A DNA stretch of 64,000 nucleotides from Bacteroidaceae bacterium (GCA_024682395.1 JAIKZH010000055.1:86552-150551); one strand, 5' to 3'. Positions 37,136-46,885 are shown, counted from the stretch's first letter. The notes: a model not told the origin generated them from the letters alone. A program made the numbers and translations.

Positions 37136-37681
37136 ATGGCTAAGATTTATGATTTCAAGGCTCTCACGAGCAAAGGCAAGGAGATTGATTTCTCAGAGTT
37201 TCAAGGAAAAGTATTGCTGATTGTCAACACAGCCAGCAAGTGTGGATTCACACCTCAGTTTGAAGGGCTGGAGAAACTGAACCAGAAGTACAAGGACAAG
37301 GGACTGGTCGTCATCGGATTCCCATGCAACCAGTTCAAGGAACAAGATCCTGGTACAGACGGACAGATTGAAGAGTTCTGCCAGATTAACTATGGAGTAA
37401 CCTTCCAAATCATGAAGAAAACCGACGTGAACGGACCTGCAGCAGAACCTATTTTCGAGTACCTGAAGTCACAGGCTCCAACCGAGGAATATAATGGACT
37501 GAAGGCAAAAGCCGCAAAGACTCTCTTCAAGGCTATCAGCAATAGTGTGGAGAAGGACAGCGATATCAAATGGAATTTCACCAAGTTTTTGATCTCCAAG
37601 GACGGTGAGACTATCAAACGCTATGCGCCAACAACAGAGCCTAAGGACTTTGAGAAGGACATTGAAGCCATGTTGGCTTAA
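37136..37681 (+). CDS. gpx: Glutathione peroxidase family thiol peroxidase
   Basis: Reduces hydrogen peroxide or organic peroxides, probably with thioredoxin as reductant in this group. The 181-aa product has the catalytic cysteine C36 in NTASKCGFTPQ (cysteine, not selenocysteine), the FPCNQF motif with the glutamine, and the tryptophan in KWNFTKFL. It is first in a three-gene unit with an OhrR-like regulator, and four operators precede it. Codons ending in G or C (AAG, CTG, GAG, ATC) are visibly commoner than in neighbouring genes. Confidence 0.95.
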   Translation: MAKIYDFKALTSKGKEIDFSEFQGKVLLIVNTASKCGFTPQFEGLEKLNQKYKDKGLVVIGFPCNQFKEQDPGTDGQIEEFCQINYGVTFQIMKKTDVNGPAAEPIFEYLKSQAPTEEYNGLKAKAAKTLFKAISNSVEKDSDIKWNFTKFLISKDGETIKRYAPTTEPKDFEKDIEAMLA

Positions 37682-37710
37682 TTGAAAGCTGAAAATAAGA
37701 GTATAGAAAT

Positions 37711-38151
37711 ATGCACGCAGAGTTACAACTTGATAATCAGATATGTTTCCGTCTATATACGGCAACCAGACTGATAACACAGGCATACACACCGATATTG
37801 ACAAAGTTGGGCATCACCTATCCGCAGTACCTTGTTCTTATGGTGCTGTGGGAAAAAGACAATCAGCCTGTTAACGACATCGCACATCGTCTGTTATTAG
37901 AAACCAACACGGTCACCCCATTGCTACAACGCATGGAGAAGCAAGGTATTGTCTGTCGTAAAAAAGGCGAGAAAGACAAACGCCAACAGATTGTCAGTCT
38001 GACAGCGAAAGGTAAGGAACTTGAGAAAAAAGCGTTTGCTAAGATTCCTTCGAGTATGGGAGATCAACTCTCAGCCTGTCCTCTGAAACTCGAAGACTAC
38101 AAGCGTCTGGCGCAAGAACTTGACTCTATTATTGAAACATTAAAGAAATAA
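37711..38151 (+). CDS. MarR family regulator, OhrR-like
   Basis: Likely a peroxide-sensing repressor of its own operon. The 146-aa product has the N-terminal segment LDNQICFRLYTATR, in which C12 aligns with the reactive cysteine of OhrR. A winged helix-turn-helix follows (about residues 55-95), with TPLLQRMEKQGIVCRK as recognition helix and DKRQQIVSLTAKG as wing. A second cysteine (C82) lies next to the wing. It is 30 bases after gpx and shares its richer G/C codon use. Confidence 0.9.
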   Translation: MHAELQLDNQICFRLYTATRLITQAYTPILTKLGITYPQYLVLMVLWEKDNQPVNDIAHRLLLETNTVTPLLQRMEKQGIVCRKKGEKDKRQQIVSLTAKGKELEKKAFAKIPSSMGDQLSACPLKLEDYKRLAQELDSIIETLKK

Positions 38152-38158
38152 GATAATT

Positions 38159-38344
38159 ATGACACATCAATGTGAAAACTGCAAATTACGAGCTAATTAC
38201 GACAAGAAACCAAACTCTATGATGGGACGCTTCTGGCGTTGGCACATCAACTTCTGCCCAGGTTGGAAAGCCTATTTCACATCCCTTCCAGCCGATCAGC
38301 AGCAGGCACTACGTGAAAAATATCAGTTTACTAAATACCAATAA
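38159..38344 (+). CDS. Small cysteine/tryptophan-rich hypothetical protein
   Basis: Not recognised. The 61-aa product is soluble, with CENC near the N-terminus, a third cysteine in NFCPGW, and clustered aromatic residues (RFWRWHINFCPGWKAYF). The cysteines could bind metal or be redox active. It starts 8 bases after the regulator and ends the operon, so a link to peroxide stress is reasonable but inferred. Confidence 0.7.
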   Translation: MTHQCENCKLRANYDKKPNSMMGRFWRWHINFCPGWKAYFTSLPADQQQALREKYQFTKYQ

Positions 38345-38436
38345 TCCCTTAAGATAATAGAATTCATATTAAAGGGAATTCAGGTAACGAAAATATCCTA
38401 CTATACATTAATCATATCGTAACTACATTACTAATA

Positions 38437-38471
38437 ATCAGCTATCAGGTACATTCTACTTGATAGCTGAT
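38437..38471. terminator. Bidirectional terminator
   Basis: A 15-bp stem (38437-38451 with 38457-38471, one G-T) and 5-base loop between the convergent peroxidase operon and the propeller gene at 38507. T-rich sequence follows on the plus strand. Confidence 0.75.
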
Positions 38472-38506
38472 AATTGGTTTATATCAATATAATAATATTA
38501 CTAGAT

Positions 38507-39682
38507 TCACAAACTTATCTTATATCGTACTATTACGTTATTTATAAGATTCTTGTCTGATAGTTCTTTTAATTCAGTAAGTTCCTTAGGAACATGACCC
38601 TCTGTGTATTGACCAGGGAAACTCAATAAGTCAGTCGTTAGTTTACCATAATAAAACCCCTTATAATAACAATAAGGAGTTTTATAGGCAAACAATTCTG
38701 AGAGATGTCTTTCACCAAGTTTATCAGAATCAAATCTTGTCAGCACAGTTTTACCTGTCTTTTTATCATATATGACATCCACTGCATCAGCATATCCAAC
38801 CCTACGTATCAGATATTGCGGACTTTCAACGATAGAACCTGAATAGAAAGACTTCTTTAGACCTCCCATAAATAGATTCTTTATCACACCTTCTTCAATA
38901 TCCTCATCTGTATAAAACTGAAGTTTGTTACCTGTATATTCGAAATCTGCATATGGAAGCACGTCCAATCCGTCAAGTTTATACACAGTAGGATCTAATG
39001 TTGGAGCAGCTAATAATCCATTCTCGCCGTTATACAACCGATTCACGCGTTCTTGCATTATCATTGCACTATTTTGCTTGACATCGATTAATTCTGATAC
39101 ATTATTGAATTTAGATGTAGAATCGCATATATTAATAAGATGATCGGTCTCACGTGCAATACGATCGCCTGTCATATACGGATTTGTAACCGAATAATAA
39201 TATCCTGAATGATACCCATTCTCGCGATTGTTTATTAGTTGTATAGGAACAGTCCTAACATACTCACCGTCTAATGTATATTCGAGAATCTTAAGGCCAT
39301 AGTTATCTGTCAAAACAATGCGATTCTCACAATCATTTACATACATGGAAGATAACTTCAACCATTCGTTTTTGGCTTTACCCACATGCGATATCTTAAA
39401 TAGAAAATCTCCATCGAGAGAGAATACGCATACATATCCGCTATTACTATTTGAGAAACAATATATGCGATCATTACATATATACATATCCGTTATATTC
39501 GATATATTTGCTTCAGGTATTGTGTCTAATAGGATAAATTCCAAATCATTTACCACATTACGCACATCGACGAAGTTTTTCTCATCAAACGTAATTTTAT
39601 ATACGGGTTCTAATGCCTTTTGCTCAGAACAAGCACAGAATAAAGACAAAATGACTAAAAAAAGACAAATTCTCGGTTTCAT
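38507..39682 (-). CDS. 6-bladed beta-propeller lipoprotein
   Basis: The 391-aa product has a lipoprotein signal (LFCAC, lipidated cysteine about residue 18) and then repeated strands of a Bacteroidetes 6-bladed beta-propeller (YICNDRIYCFS, VCVFSLDGDFL and ILEYTLDGEYV are typical blade ends). The family is abundant on Bacteroidales surfaces with unknown ligands. It starts 7 bases after the end of a short upstream coding-like fragment (39690-39878). Confidence 0.82.
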   Translation of the reverse strand: MKPRICLFLVILSLFCACSEQKALEPVYKITFDEKNFVDVRNVVNDLEFILLDTIPEANISNITDMYICNDRIYCFSNSNSGYVCVFSLDGDFLFKISHVGKAKNEWLKLSSMYVNDCENRIVLTDNYGLKILEYTLDGEYVRTVPIQLINNRENGYHSGYYYSVTNPYMTGDRIARETDHLINICDSTSKFNNVSELIDVKQNSAMIMQERVNRLYNGENGLLAAPTLDPTVYKLDGLDVLPYADFEYTGNKLQFYTDEDIEEGVIKNLFMGGLKKSFYSGSIVESPQYLIRRVGYADAVDVIYDKKTGKTVLTRFDSDKLGERHLSELFAYKTPYCYYKGFYYGKLTTDLLSFPGQYTEGHVPKELTELKELSDKNLINNVIVRYKISL

Positions 39683-39689
39683 AATACAA

Positions 39690-39878
39690 TTAGTTTTTCA
39701 CATACGCATAAGGATTGCTATATGTACGATTAAAGTAGTTAATATATTTATATTTAGGATTTATGATATCAGATAAATTGGTTTGATGTTTTGAATAAAA
39801 ACAAAATGAATCAATATCAATACTCTCATTTTGGTAAGACTTATGGTAAAGAATGATTAGTTCCCTATCTTCTAAGAC
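39690..39878 (-). pseudogene. Possible gene remnant upstream of the propeller gene
   Basis: A 62-codon frame without ATG, open from a TAA at 39881 to a TAA at 39692. The product is rich in Tyr, Asn, Ser and Ile and ends YSNPYAYVKN. The stop lies 7 bases before the propeller ATG, the spacing of a real operon neighbour. An ATG in another frame yields only 24 residues. It may be the tail of a decayed gene or a frame that uses a non-standard start; the protein is not recognised. Confidence 0.3.
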
Positions 39879-39911
39879 TTAAGTGATTATGCTCAGAAAG
39901 CATATCAATGG

Positions 39912-39943
39912 CAAATGTATGAAAAAATATATAGCCTCGCAAT
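39912..39943 (-). promoter_or_regulatory. Promoter upstream of the remnant and propeller gene
   Basis: Minus-strand ATTG (39940-39943), 20 bases, TACATTTG (39912-39919). The start would fall near 39905. An ATGCT/AGCAT hairpin follows in the leader. Apart from this, the remnant and the terminator at 40020, the gap 39683-40075 shows nothing. Confidence 0.55.
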
Positions 39944-40019
39944 TTTTTTAACATAAAAGTAGAATAAGTATAGAAGAATAACATTTGCGGAGCCACCACG
40001 CATAGGTATTATATATAAA

Positions 40020-40055
40020 AAATCTCCGGAAGTAAACTGATACTTTCGGAGATTT
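40020..40055 (-). terminator. Terminator of the bamA-ompH operon
   Basis: A 15-bp stem AAATCTCCGGAAGTA/TACTTTCGGAGATTT (one G-T) with a 6-base loop, 20 bases past the ompH stop and followed on the minus strand by TTTATATAT. Confidence 0.8.
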
Positions 40056-40075
40056 CTGTTTTATATTCTTTTTTA

Positions 40076-40573
40076 TTATTTAAGACCAAGTTTTGTTTTA
40101 ACTTGAGTTGTAACATCTGTACTGAGAGACTCATTGATAAATGGGATTCCTGATGTTACATCCATCACATAGACATAACCTCCAGATGTACCAACTTCTT
40201 TGATTGCCTTTTGAACCTTCTCTGAGATCTCAGCCATTTTCTCTTGCTGTTTCTTAGCGATATCTTGTTGGCTTGTTTGATAATATTGTTCGAGACGTTG
40301 GTTCAAGTCTTGAAGTTCTTGTTCACGACGTTGTTTCATAGCGTCGAGTAAAGTAGAACCATTCTTTTGATAATCTTCTAACTTAGTCTTTAATTCATCT
40401 TGCATACGTGTAAGTTCTTCCTCATATTGCTTGCCTAATTTTTGCAGTTCATTTTGTGCTGCTGTGTATTCAGGCATAGACTGAATAATTGTTGTTGAAT
40501 TAACGTGTGCAAATTTCTGTGCAAAAACACTCATTGGAAGTGCTACGAGTGCGGCTAAAATTAATTTTTTCAT
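40076..40573 (-). CDS. OmpH/Skp family periplasmic chaperone (second of tandem pair)
   Basis: The 165-aa product has a signal peptide (about residues 1-18, ending SVFAQ), the OmpH opening FAHVNSTTIIQSMPEY, a long coiled coil rich in Gln, Glu and Lys (about 35-115) and a beta-strand tail. It would escort unfolded barrel proteins to BamA, which is encoded two genes upstream. 44 bases after the other ompH. Confidence 0.93.
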   Translation of the reverse strand: MKKLILAALVALPMSVFAQKFAHVNSTTIIQSMPEYTAAQNELQKLGKQYEEELTRMQDELKTKLEDYQKNGSTLLDAMKQRREQELQDLNQRLEQYYQTSQQDIAKKQQEKMAEISEKVQKAIKEVGTSGGYVYVMDVTSGIPFINESLSTDVTTQVKTKLGLK

Positions 40574-40617
40574 TGTAATGTTTTTTATTTTAGTTGTTTA
40601 TATATTCAATGATGATA

Positions 40618-41130
40618 TCAATGAGAATATCCTAATTTCACAAGTATTTCATCGCTAATATCGATCTTAGGTGATGCGTATATGATGCTACCGCCTGAGG
40701 CGCGATCAAGAACCAATTGATAACCTTTTTGATCACATATATCCTTTACAGCGTTATATATTTCGTCTTGTATCGGTGCCATAAGACTTTGACGTTTCTT
40801 ATATAATTCACCTTCGCTACTGAAATACTTCTTTCGTAAATCACTTGCTTGTTTTTCTTTTGCCACAATCGCTTCCTCTGTTTTTTGCTTTTGTGTATCA
40901 CTTAGAAAAACTGCTTCCGACTGATATTTCTTATACATAGATTCAGCTTCGCGTACAAGTACTTCGACTTCTCCTTCCCATTTCTTAGAAATCTGATTAA
41001 GTTGTTCGTTTGCACGTTCATAAGCAGGAACATTCTTTAGAACATATTCCATATCTACGAGTGCAAATTTCTGCGCATTGGCTGCCAAGCAACTCATTGC
41101 GACTAGGATTGTTAATAGGATTTTTTTCAT
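40618..41130 (-). CDS. OmpH/Skp family periplasmic chaperone (first of tandem pair)
   Basis: The 170-aa product has a signal peptide (about residues 1-19, ending ANAQ), FALVDMEYVLKNVPAY, a charged coiled coil and the C-terminal strand YQLVLDRASGG. It lies 15 bases downstream of bamA. The bamA-ompH-ompH order is the conserved Bacteroidetes envelope-assembly arrangement. Confidence 0.93.
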   Translation of the reverse strand: MKKILLTILVAMSCLAANAQKFALVDMEYVLKNVPAYERANEQLNQISKKWEGEVEVLVREAESMYKKYQSEAVFLSDTQKQKTEEAIVAKEKQASDLRKKYFSSEGELYKKRQSLMAPIQDEIYNAVKDICDQKGYQLVLDRASGGSIIYASPKIDISDEILVKLGYSH

Positions 41131-41145
41131 ACTAAATAGTTTTTA

Positions 41146-43797
41146 TTAGAATTCTTGACCAAGTACAAAGTGGAACTGGCTTCCACCATAACTCTTACTT
41201 CCAAAGACCTTATCGAATCCATATGCCCAGTCAATACCCATCATACCAACCATAGGTAAGAAGAGACGTACACCGACACCTGCAGAACGTTTCATTGAGA
41301 ATGGATTGAATTTCTTCACTTCGTTCCATGCATTACCGCCTTCTACAAATGCAAGAGCATAAATATTTGTTGAACCCTCCAACATCAATGGATAGCGTAG
41401 TTCAAGAGCCATACGTGAATAAGCATAACCTTCAGTACCGATACTTGGAGTGAGTGCACCATTATCATAACCACGCAATGCGATTGTTTCAGTATAGTAA
41501 CTCTGAGAATATCCTGACATACCATCACCTCCGACATAGAATGTTTGGAATGGTGAACGTTTATGTTTATTGTAATGTCCGAGGAATCCAGCATCGAAAC
41601 GTGTCATAAGTACAAAACACTTAGTTCCATTTGTAAGCGGTGTATAGAACTTTGAGTTGAAAAGCCATTTATGGTATTCAATCCAACGATATTTCTTCTG
41701 CATGTCATGTCGATAACTTGCATCTGCAGGAGATGTTGAAAGACTCTCATAGTCTATTCCATCAAACAATGAGAATGGAGGTGTTGCACTTACTGAGAAG
41801 GAAACTGAAGATCCACGACGAGGGAAGATATTATTGTCTATATCGGTACGTGACAACTGCAATGACAAACTAATGTTGTTACAATTACCATTATTGATAA
41901 TAAAGTATTCCCAATCCTTCAACATGTAGCGTGTGTATGAGAGGTCTCCTGATAATTGGAATTTGTTATCTGGCCAATTCAAACGTTTACCCCATCCGAT
42001 TGACACACCGAAAAGTTGAATATATTTATCTGGATCATAATATGAAGAATAGTTATTGTAATAAGAGCTATTATAGTTTCCATATCCATACAACATAGAA
42101 TAATAGCTATTATAATAAGAACTATTGTAATATGAGCTACTTATATCTGTCTGCTTTGAGTAGAATGCTGACACAGATAATGCATTTGGACGTTTTCCAC
42201 CAAACCAAGGATCAAGGAATGATGCACTTAACTGATTATAATAGCTACCATTTGATGATCCACTGATTTCGAATTGTTGTCCATGTCCTTGAGGGATAAT
42301 TCCACGACGGTTCTTACCATGGAACAGATTTTGCATTGAGAAGTTAGTGAATTTCAATCCGATTTTTCCCAACAATCCTGTTTGTCCCCAACCAAGAGAA
42401 AGTTCAACTTGGTCTGATGATTTTGGTTCAAGACCGATATTCAAGTCAACTGTACCGTTAGTTGGATTTGGAGCTGGATCGACCTTCAATTTCTCAGGGT
42501 CAAAGAAATTCATCTGTCCAAGTACCATGTATGTATCCTTTAACGCATCCATACTAAACAAATCACCTGGTTTCAACTGAAGTTCACGGCGAATCACCTC
42601 TTCATAAACACGATCATTACCAACAATACTAATCTTATTCATTCTTGCCTGAACACCTTCTTTAATGCGGATATCCAAATCGATAGAGTCGCCTTCAACA
42701 TCTACTTCGATTGGTTGTACCTCGTTGAACACATATCCACCATTATAGTAGAGGTTAGCTATAGAATAATTATTCTCATTACTCTTCAGGTTATCGTTGA
42801 GTAATTTCATATTATACACATCACCACGCTTCATTCCGAGATACCCATTCAGATAATCGGAACTCATTAAAGTATTACCTACCCAATTGACATTTCTAAG
42901 ATAGTATTTCTGACCTTCATCAATGTTAAGATAAACATCAACCAGATTATTGCCAACATTTACAATACTATCTGAAACGATCAATGCGTCGCGGAAACCT
43001 AATTCATTATATTTGCTGATAACTCGTTCTTTATCCTCATCAAAGCGTTCTTCAACAAATTTCTTTGCCTTAAACAAGCTCTTGAATCCTTTCTCATTGG
43101 TTTTCTTCAAAAGACCACCAGAGAAGAATCCACCTACAAACTTCTTTCTTGGGATATTATTGTTACCATTTATATAAATCTGGTTTACATAAACCTTCTC
43201 ATGCTTATCTATGTTTACATCGACAATGAGTTGACCTTCATTGGCTATATCATCATGCTGGATAATATTTGCCTCAGCATTTTTGAAACCTTTTTCGTCA
43301 TAATAGTTTTTTATGACTCGCTTAGCACGGTCAATCATATTTGGAGTAAGTTGATTACCCTTAATAATACCTATTTTGGAGAGTATTTCGTCTGCCTCTG
43401 ACTTTTTTACGCCATTGACATTAATCTGAGACACTTTTGGTCGTATATTCAACTTAATACGCAAAAAAACGCTGTCATTACGGATTTCATCAGCAATAAT
43501 ACTAACATTAGAAAACAATCCATGCTTCCAATAGCGTTTTACCGCTTCGGTTATTTCTTCACCTGGTATTGAAACTGCATCACCTACATTAAGTCCGGAA
43601 ATACCTATAAGAACATAATCTTCGTAAGTGCTCTCACAATCCACTTTAATATCGCCTATAACAAGACGACGAGGTTGTCCATACAAAACTACTGGTTCGT
43701 TTACAGCATTGTCTTGTGCATACAGATTAGTTGGTAATGCAAGCATAGAAAGGCCTATAAGACCTGCCATGGTGGAATATCTATGTTTTTTATTCAT
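41146..43797 (-). CDS. bamA: Outer-membrane protein assembly factor BamA
   Basis: Central subunit that folds barrels into the outer membrane. The ATG at 43797 is preferred over a GTG at 43803. The 883-aa product has a signal peptide (ending about residue 27, LYAQ), five POTRA domains (about 50-450) and a 16-strand barrel ending HFVLGQEF. The barrel contains a long Ser-Tyr-Asn-rich loop (about residues 550-595) of repeated SSYYN units not found in typical BamA. It sits between uppS and ompH. Confidence 0.95.
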   Translation of the reverse strand: MNKKHRYSTMAGLIGLSMLALPTNLYAQDNAVNEPVVLYGQPRRLVIGDIKVDCESTYEDYVLIGISGLNVGDAVSIPGEEITEAVKRYWKHGLFSNVSIIADEIRNDSVFLRIKLNIRPKVSQINVNGVKKSEADEILSKIGIIKGNQLTPNMIDRAKRVIKNYYDEKGFKNAEANIIQHDDIANEGQLIVDVNIDKHEKVYVNQIYINGNNNIPRKKFVGGFFSGGLLKKTNEKGFKSLFKAKKFVEERFDEDKERVISKYNELGFRDALIVSDSIVNVGNNLVDVYLNIDEGQKYYLRNVNWVGNTLMSSDYLNGYLGMKRGDVYNMKLLNDNLKSNENNYSIANLYYNGGYVFNEVQPIEVDVEGDSIDLDIRIKEGVQARMNKISIVGNDRVYEEVIRRELQLKPGDLFSMDALKDTYMVLGQMNFFDPEKLKVDPAPNPTNGTVDLNIGLEPKSSDQVELSLGWGQTGLLGKIGLKFTNFSMQNLFHGKNRRGIIPQGHGQQFEISGSSNGSYYNQLSASFLDPWFGGKRPNALSVSAFYSKQTDISSSYYNSSYYNSYYSMLYGYGNYNSSYYNNYSSYYDPDKYIQLFGVSIGWGKRLNWPDNKFQLSGDLSYTRYMLKDWEYFIINNGNCNNISLSLQLSRTDIDNNIFPRRGSSVSFSVSATPPFSLFDGIDYESLSTSPADASYRHDMQKKYRWIEYHKWLFNSKFYTPLTNGTKCFVLMTRFDAGFLGHYNKHKRSPFQTFYVGGDGMSGYSQSYYTETIALRGYDNGALTPSIGTEGYAYSRMALELRYPLMLEGSTNIYALAFVEGGNAWNEVKKFNPFSMKRSAGVGVRLFLPMVGMMGIDWAYGFDKVFGSKSYGGSQFHFVLGQEF

Positions 43798-43802
43798 AAT
43801 CA

Positions 43803-44549
43803 CTATTTAGCGTTTTCATCTTTAATTTGTTCACCAGTTTTGCCAAATCTACGTTGGCGACTTTGATAATCAACTATTGCTTCATATAATTGCTCTGGAC
43901 CAAAGTCGGGCCAATATGTGTTTGTAAAATAGAACTCAGAATAGGCACATTGCCATAAAAGATAATTACTGAGGCGTTGTTCTCCACCTGTACGTATTAA
44001 TAATTCTGGGTCTGGCATAAAATTAGTTTCCAGATGATCTGAAATCGTTTGTTCTGATATGGCACTGCTCTCAAGTTTTCCTTGTTCCACTTCTGCTGCT
44101 ATGGTCTTCATGGCTTTAGTTATCTCCCATTTTGAAGAATAACTCAAAGCAAGAACCAAACATGTGCCATGATTGTTTTTTGTGCGCTCTGTCAAATAAT
44201 TAATAGCGTCTTGAACTGGTTGTGGAAGTCGAGCCACATCACCAATTACACGGAAACGAGCATCGTGCTTTATAAACAGTTCTTCTTCAAGATGTTTAAT
44301 TAGCAATGCCATCAATGCAGCCACTTCGTCAGTTGGTCGATTCCAGTTTTCCGTAGAGAATGTATAAAGAGTGAGATAGTCAACACCAAGTTTAACAGCT
44401 GCTTCCATAATTGAATGTACCTGCATCGCACCTTGCTGATGTCCCATAGTACGTTCCATTCCACGTTTCTGTGCCCATCGCCCGTTTCCATCCATAATAA
44501 TTGCTATATGGTGTGGAAGTCGTGCCATGTCAATTTGTTCTTTATACAT
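43803..44549 (-). CDS. uppS: Isoprenyl transferase (undecaprenyl diphosphate synthase)
   Basis: Makes the C55 lipid carrier for wall and surface polysaccharides. The ATG at 44549 ([20 protein letters not shown]) is chosen; the longer frame from 44588 starts at TTG and overlaps the upstream gene. The 248-aa product has the cis-prenyltransferase motifs [23 protein letters not shown] and the C-terminal [19 protein letters not shown]. It is coupled with bamA downstream, 5 bases away. Confidence 0.95.
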   Translation of the reverse strand: MYKEQIDMARLPHHIAIIMDGNGRWAQKRGMERTMGHQQGAMQVHSIMEAAVKLGVDYLTLYTFSTENWNRPTDEVAALMALLIKHLEEELFIKHDARFRVIGDVARLPQPVQDAINYLTERTKNNHGTCLVLALSYSSKWEITKAMKTIAAEVEQGKLESSAISEQTISDHLETNFMPDPELLIRTGGEQRLSNYLLWQCAYSEFYFTNTYWPDFGPEQLYEAIVDYQSRQRRFGKTGEQIKDENAK

Positions 44550-44584
44550 ATTCTCGTTATTTATCTTCTTGTTTATGATTTTTA

Positions 44585-45289
44585 TCAATCGTTATTACAT
44601 TTTCTATATTTAGGGCATAAGTCATATGAGAGATAAAGCATTGTTGTACAATATGAATCTTTATTCTTCAAGAAACCACTCTTTATAGAATATGGTTCAC
44701 TTATACCATCCAACTTATCACTCAAACTGAAATGCATAGCCCAATCCAATCCCAGATTTAATCTGTCGCGGACTTTGAATTTTACACCAAATCCAATTGG
44801 TATATTAGCTGTGAAGACATCTTCCCCAGCATATGTAAATCCTAATCCCGCAGCAATATATGGAACTAATCTGTGAGTTCCTTTATAGCTACGGCCGGTT
44901 CCATATCCCCAGAAATTTATCTCATACATACAACTTGCATCAATTAATCCGTTACTGAAATCCCATTTCTGTCCTTCAATGTCGGGATATTTATTTGCAA
45001 GATTAGCAGCGTTGCCACTTATGGTTGTATAAGCAAGATCGGCTTTCAAAGCCATTCTTGGATTCAAGTTGTAGCGTCCCAATAATGACACTGCCATATT
45101 GGAGTTTTTATATAATGAAGAATAGTTGGCATCTCCCAGATAAAATCCAGTACCCAACATTGCTCCAAGCTCATATTTATATTCGAGTTCTTGAGCATGA
45201 AGCATATTGGTTTCAGACAAAAGACATAGAACCAATGTGGTTATGATTATCTTAACACCATGTGCTATGTTTCTTCCAACATTCATCAT
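44585..45289 (-). CDS. DUF6089-type outer-membrane beta-barrel protein
   Basis: The 234-aa product has a signal peptide (about residues 1-32, ending MLHAQ) and then an eight-strand-like barrel with [26 protein letters not shown] and a C-terminal [10 protein letters not shown]. The order DUF6242-DUF6089-uppS-bamA-ompH-ompH is conserved in Bacteroidales, which supports the family call and suggests a role in envelope assembly. The actual function is unknown. Confidence 0.8.
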   Translation of the reverse strand: MMNVGRNIAHGVKIIITTLVLCLLSETNMLHAQELEYKYELGAMLGTGFYLGDANYSSLYKNSNMAVSLLGRYNLNPRMALKADLAYTTISGNAANLANKYPDIEGQKWDFSNGLIDASCMYEINFWGYGTGRSYKGTHRLVPYIAAGLGFTYAGEDVFTANIPIGFGVKFKVRDRLNLGLDWAMHFSLSDKLDGISEPYSIKSGFLKNKDSYCTTMLYLSYDLCPKYRKCNND

Positions 45290-45299
45290 TTATATTTTT

Positions 45300-46667
45300 T
45301 TACTGTTTTGATAGTACAGTTTTAAAAATGCCTTTCCACACTTTTGTTTTTTTATCAGAATTGCCACTTTGTACAATCCAGATTTTATCACCTAATGCAA
45401 CTACTGAAGAAGGCAATGTTGCATCCATTGTAGAAGGAGGCAAGATGAAAGAAGTGTATTGCTTCCATGAAATACCATTATCTTCTGAGTGATAGAGATA
45501 ATGAGATTCATTTGCATAATCTGCGATATATGCAATCAATAATCCGTCCACATGCAAAAGTGATAATTCATCTGCATATGGGAGTAGATACTGAGAATCA
45601 TCAGTATTGTTTATATAAAACCATTTTTGATTGTTCTGTTCAAATGTAGATGAAACTTTATACCAAACAACTGAATTCTCAAGATTGTTTTGGTTGGTTC
45701 CAGCCATAATCACATTAGAGATATTTGGATTTGTCTTTGTTGTATATGACAAACAAGAAATATTTGTTTCAGGCAACATATCAATATCCTTGATTCCGTT
45801 TTCATTCCATGATTCGAAGTCTGACGAAGCAAGAATCTTATTGTCGGAAAGTATGTACAGATAATTGTTATCACCACCGAGCAGACGTTGTGCAGTCTGT
45901 TCTGTAGCCTTTACCCATTGTTTTCCGTCTGTTGACGACAATATTTCTCCAGACTCATTTAGTGCATAGAATTTGTTTTGGAAGAACAACACAGACATAA
46001 CGTCTAATGTTGCATCTGATACAGACACAGGTGTTTCCCAACTTACTCCATCTTTAGATAATGTCATAACAACATCTGAGCCGTCCTGAGAGAACACATA
46101 CAAATCTTTTCCATCTGTAACCAATTTATTGTTATTTGTTAAGACAAGATTATTATCCAACAAATCATCCCATACTAATGTATCTGCGTCTTGTTTGCTC
46201 TGGAAAATTTTTGCTGTATATTTCTTTGTATTTACATTATCAGTGCCATATACGATTAATTCTACATCTTTTGTAAAATCAATAGAATCGCGTCCAAGCA
46301 ACACATTATTGGTAAGATGTGTTATTTCGTCTTTATAACAATGGTAAACAGTTCCATAACTTGTTGCAGAAGGTAACACATGCTTCAAATCAACCCAACT
46401 TGGCAATGAATCGACACTACTAATGACACCCGAAACTTGGTCTATATTAAACAATATTGACGAACCTGTTATCGCACGATAAACGATAGAGTCTTCACCT
46501 TTAGAGTCTGTAACGTGAATCTGACCTTTTATATCACCTACTGAGAATGATATAATTGCACATTCTGGAGTCTTTTCTACTTCCGAATCCTTCAAACAAG
46601 AATGGAAGACTCCTGTCATAACACACGCCAATATCAACAAATTAATATATCTTAAATTTCTTTTCAT
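45300..46667 (-). CDS. DUF6242-type lipoprotein with beta-propeller repeats
   Basis: The ATG at 46667 (MKRNLRYINLL) is preferred. The 455-aa product has a lipobox (VFHSC, cysteine about residue 24), an N-terminal beta domain (about 35-155) and then sialidase/photosystem-like propeller repeats visible as FFQNKFYALNESGEILSSTDGK-type blades. It is first in the envelope cluster and probably sits on the periplasmic or surface leaflet. Function unknown. Confidence 0.78.
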   Translation of the reverse strand: MKRNLRYINLLILACVMTGVFHSCLKDSEVEKTPECAIISFSVGDIKGQIHVTDSKGEDSIVYRAITGSSILFNIDQVSGVISSVDSLPSWVDLKHVLPSATSYGTVYHCYKDEITHLTNNVLLGRDSIDFTKDVELIVYGTDNVNTKKYTAKIFQSKQDADTLVWDDLLDNNLVLTNNNKLVTDGKDLYVFSQDGSDVVMTLSKDGVSWETPVSVSDATLDVMSVLFFQNKFYALNESGEILSSTDGKQWVKATEQTAQRLLGGDNNYLYILSDNKILASSDFESWNENGIKDIDMLPETNISCLSYTTKTNPNISNVIMAGTNQNNLENSVVWYKVSSTFEQNNQKWFYINNTDDSQYLLPYADELSLLHVDGLLIAYIADYANESHYLYHSEDNGISWKQYTSFILPPSTMDATLPSSVVALGDKIWIVQSGNSDKKTKVWKGIFKTVLSKQ

Positions 46668-46701
46668 TTGATTTCTATGTCTATAATTAATCTTTATCAT
46701 G

Positions 46702-46709
46702 CAAAAATA
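46702..46709 (-). promoter_or_regulatory. Putative -7 element of the envelope operon
   Basis: Minus-strand TATTTTTG, 35 bases before the DUF6242 start. The upstream ATTG (46733-46736) is 23 bases away, longer than ideal. Confidence 0.35.
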
Positions 46710-46885
46710 CGAACATTTTTTACTATTACGAACAATATCACCGACTTTTAATGTTTTTTAGAAGTTTTTTTCGTACTTTTATACATAAAAGTCATTTTCC
46801 GAATACTTTTATATAAATATCTTTATCAATTTATTGTCGTACAATCAAATTCTTACATATTCATACATCTCGGATTTACACCTGT

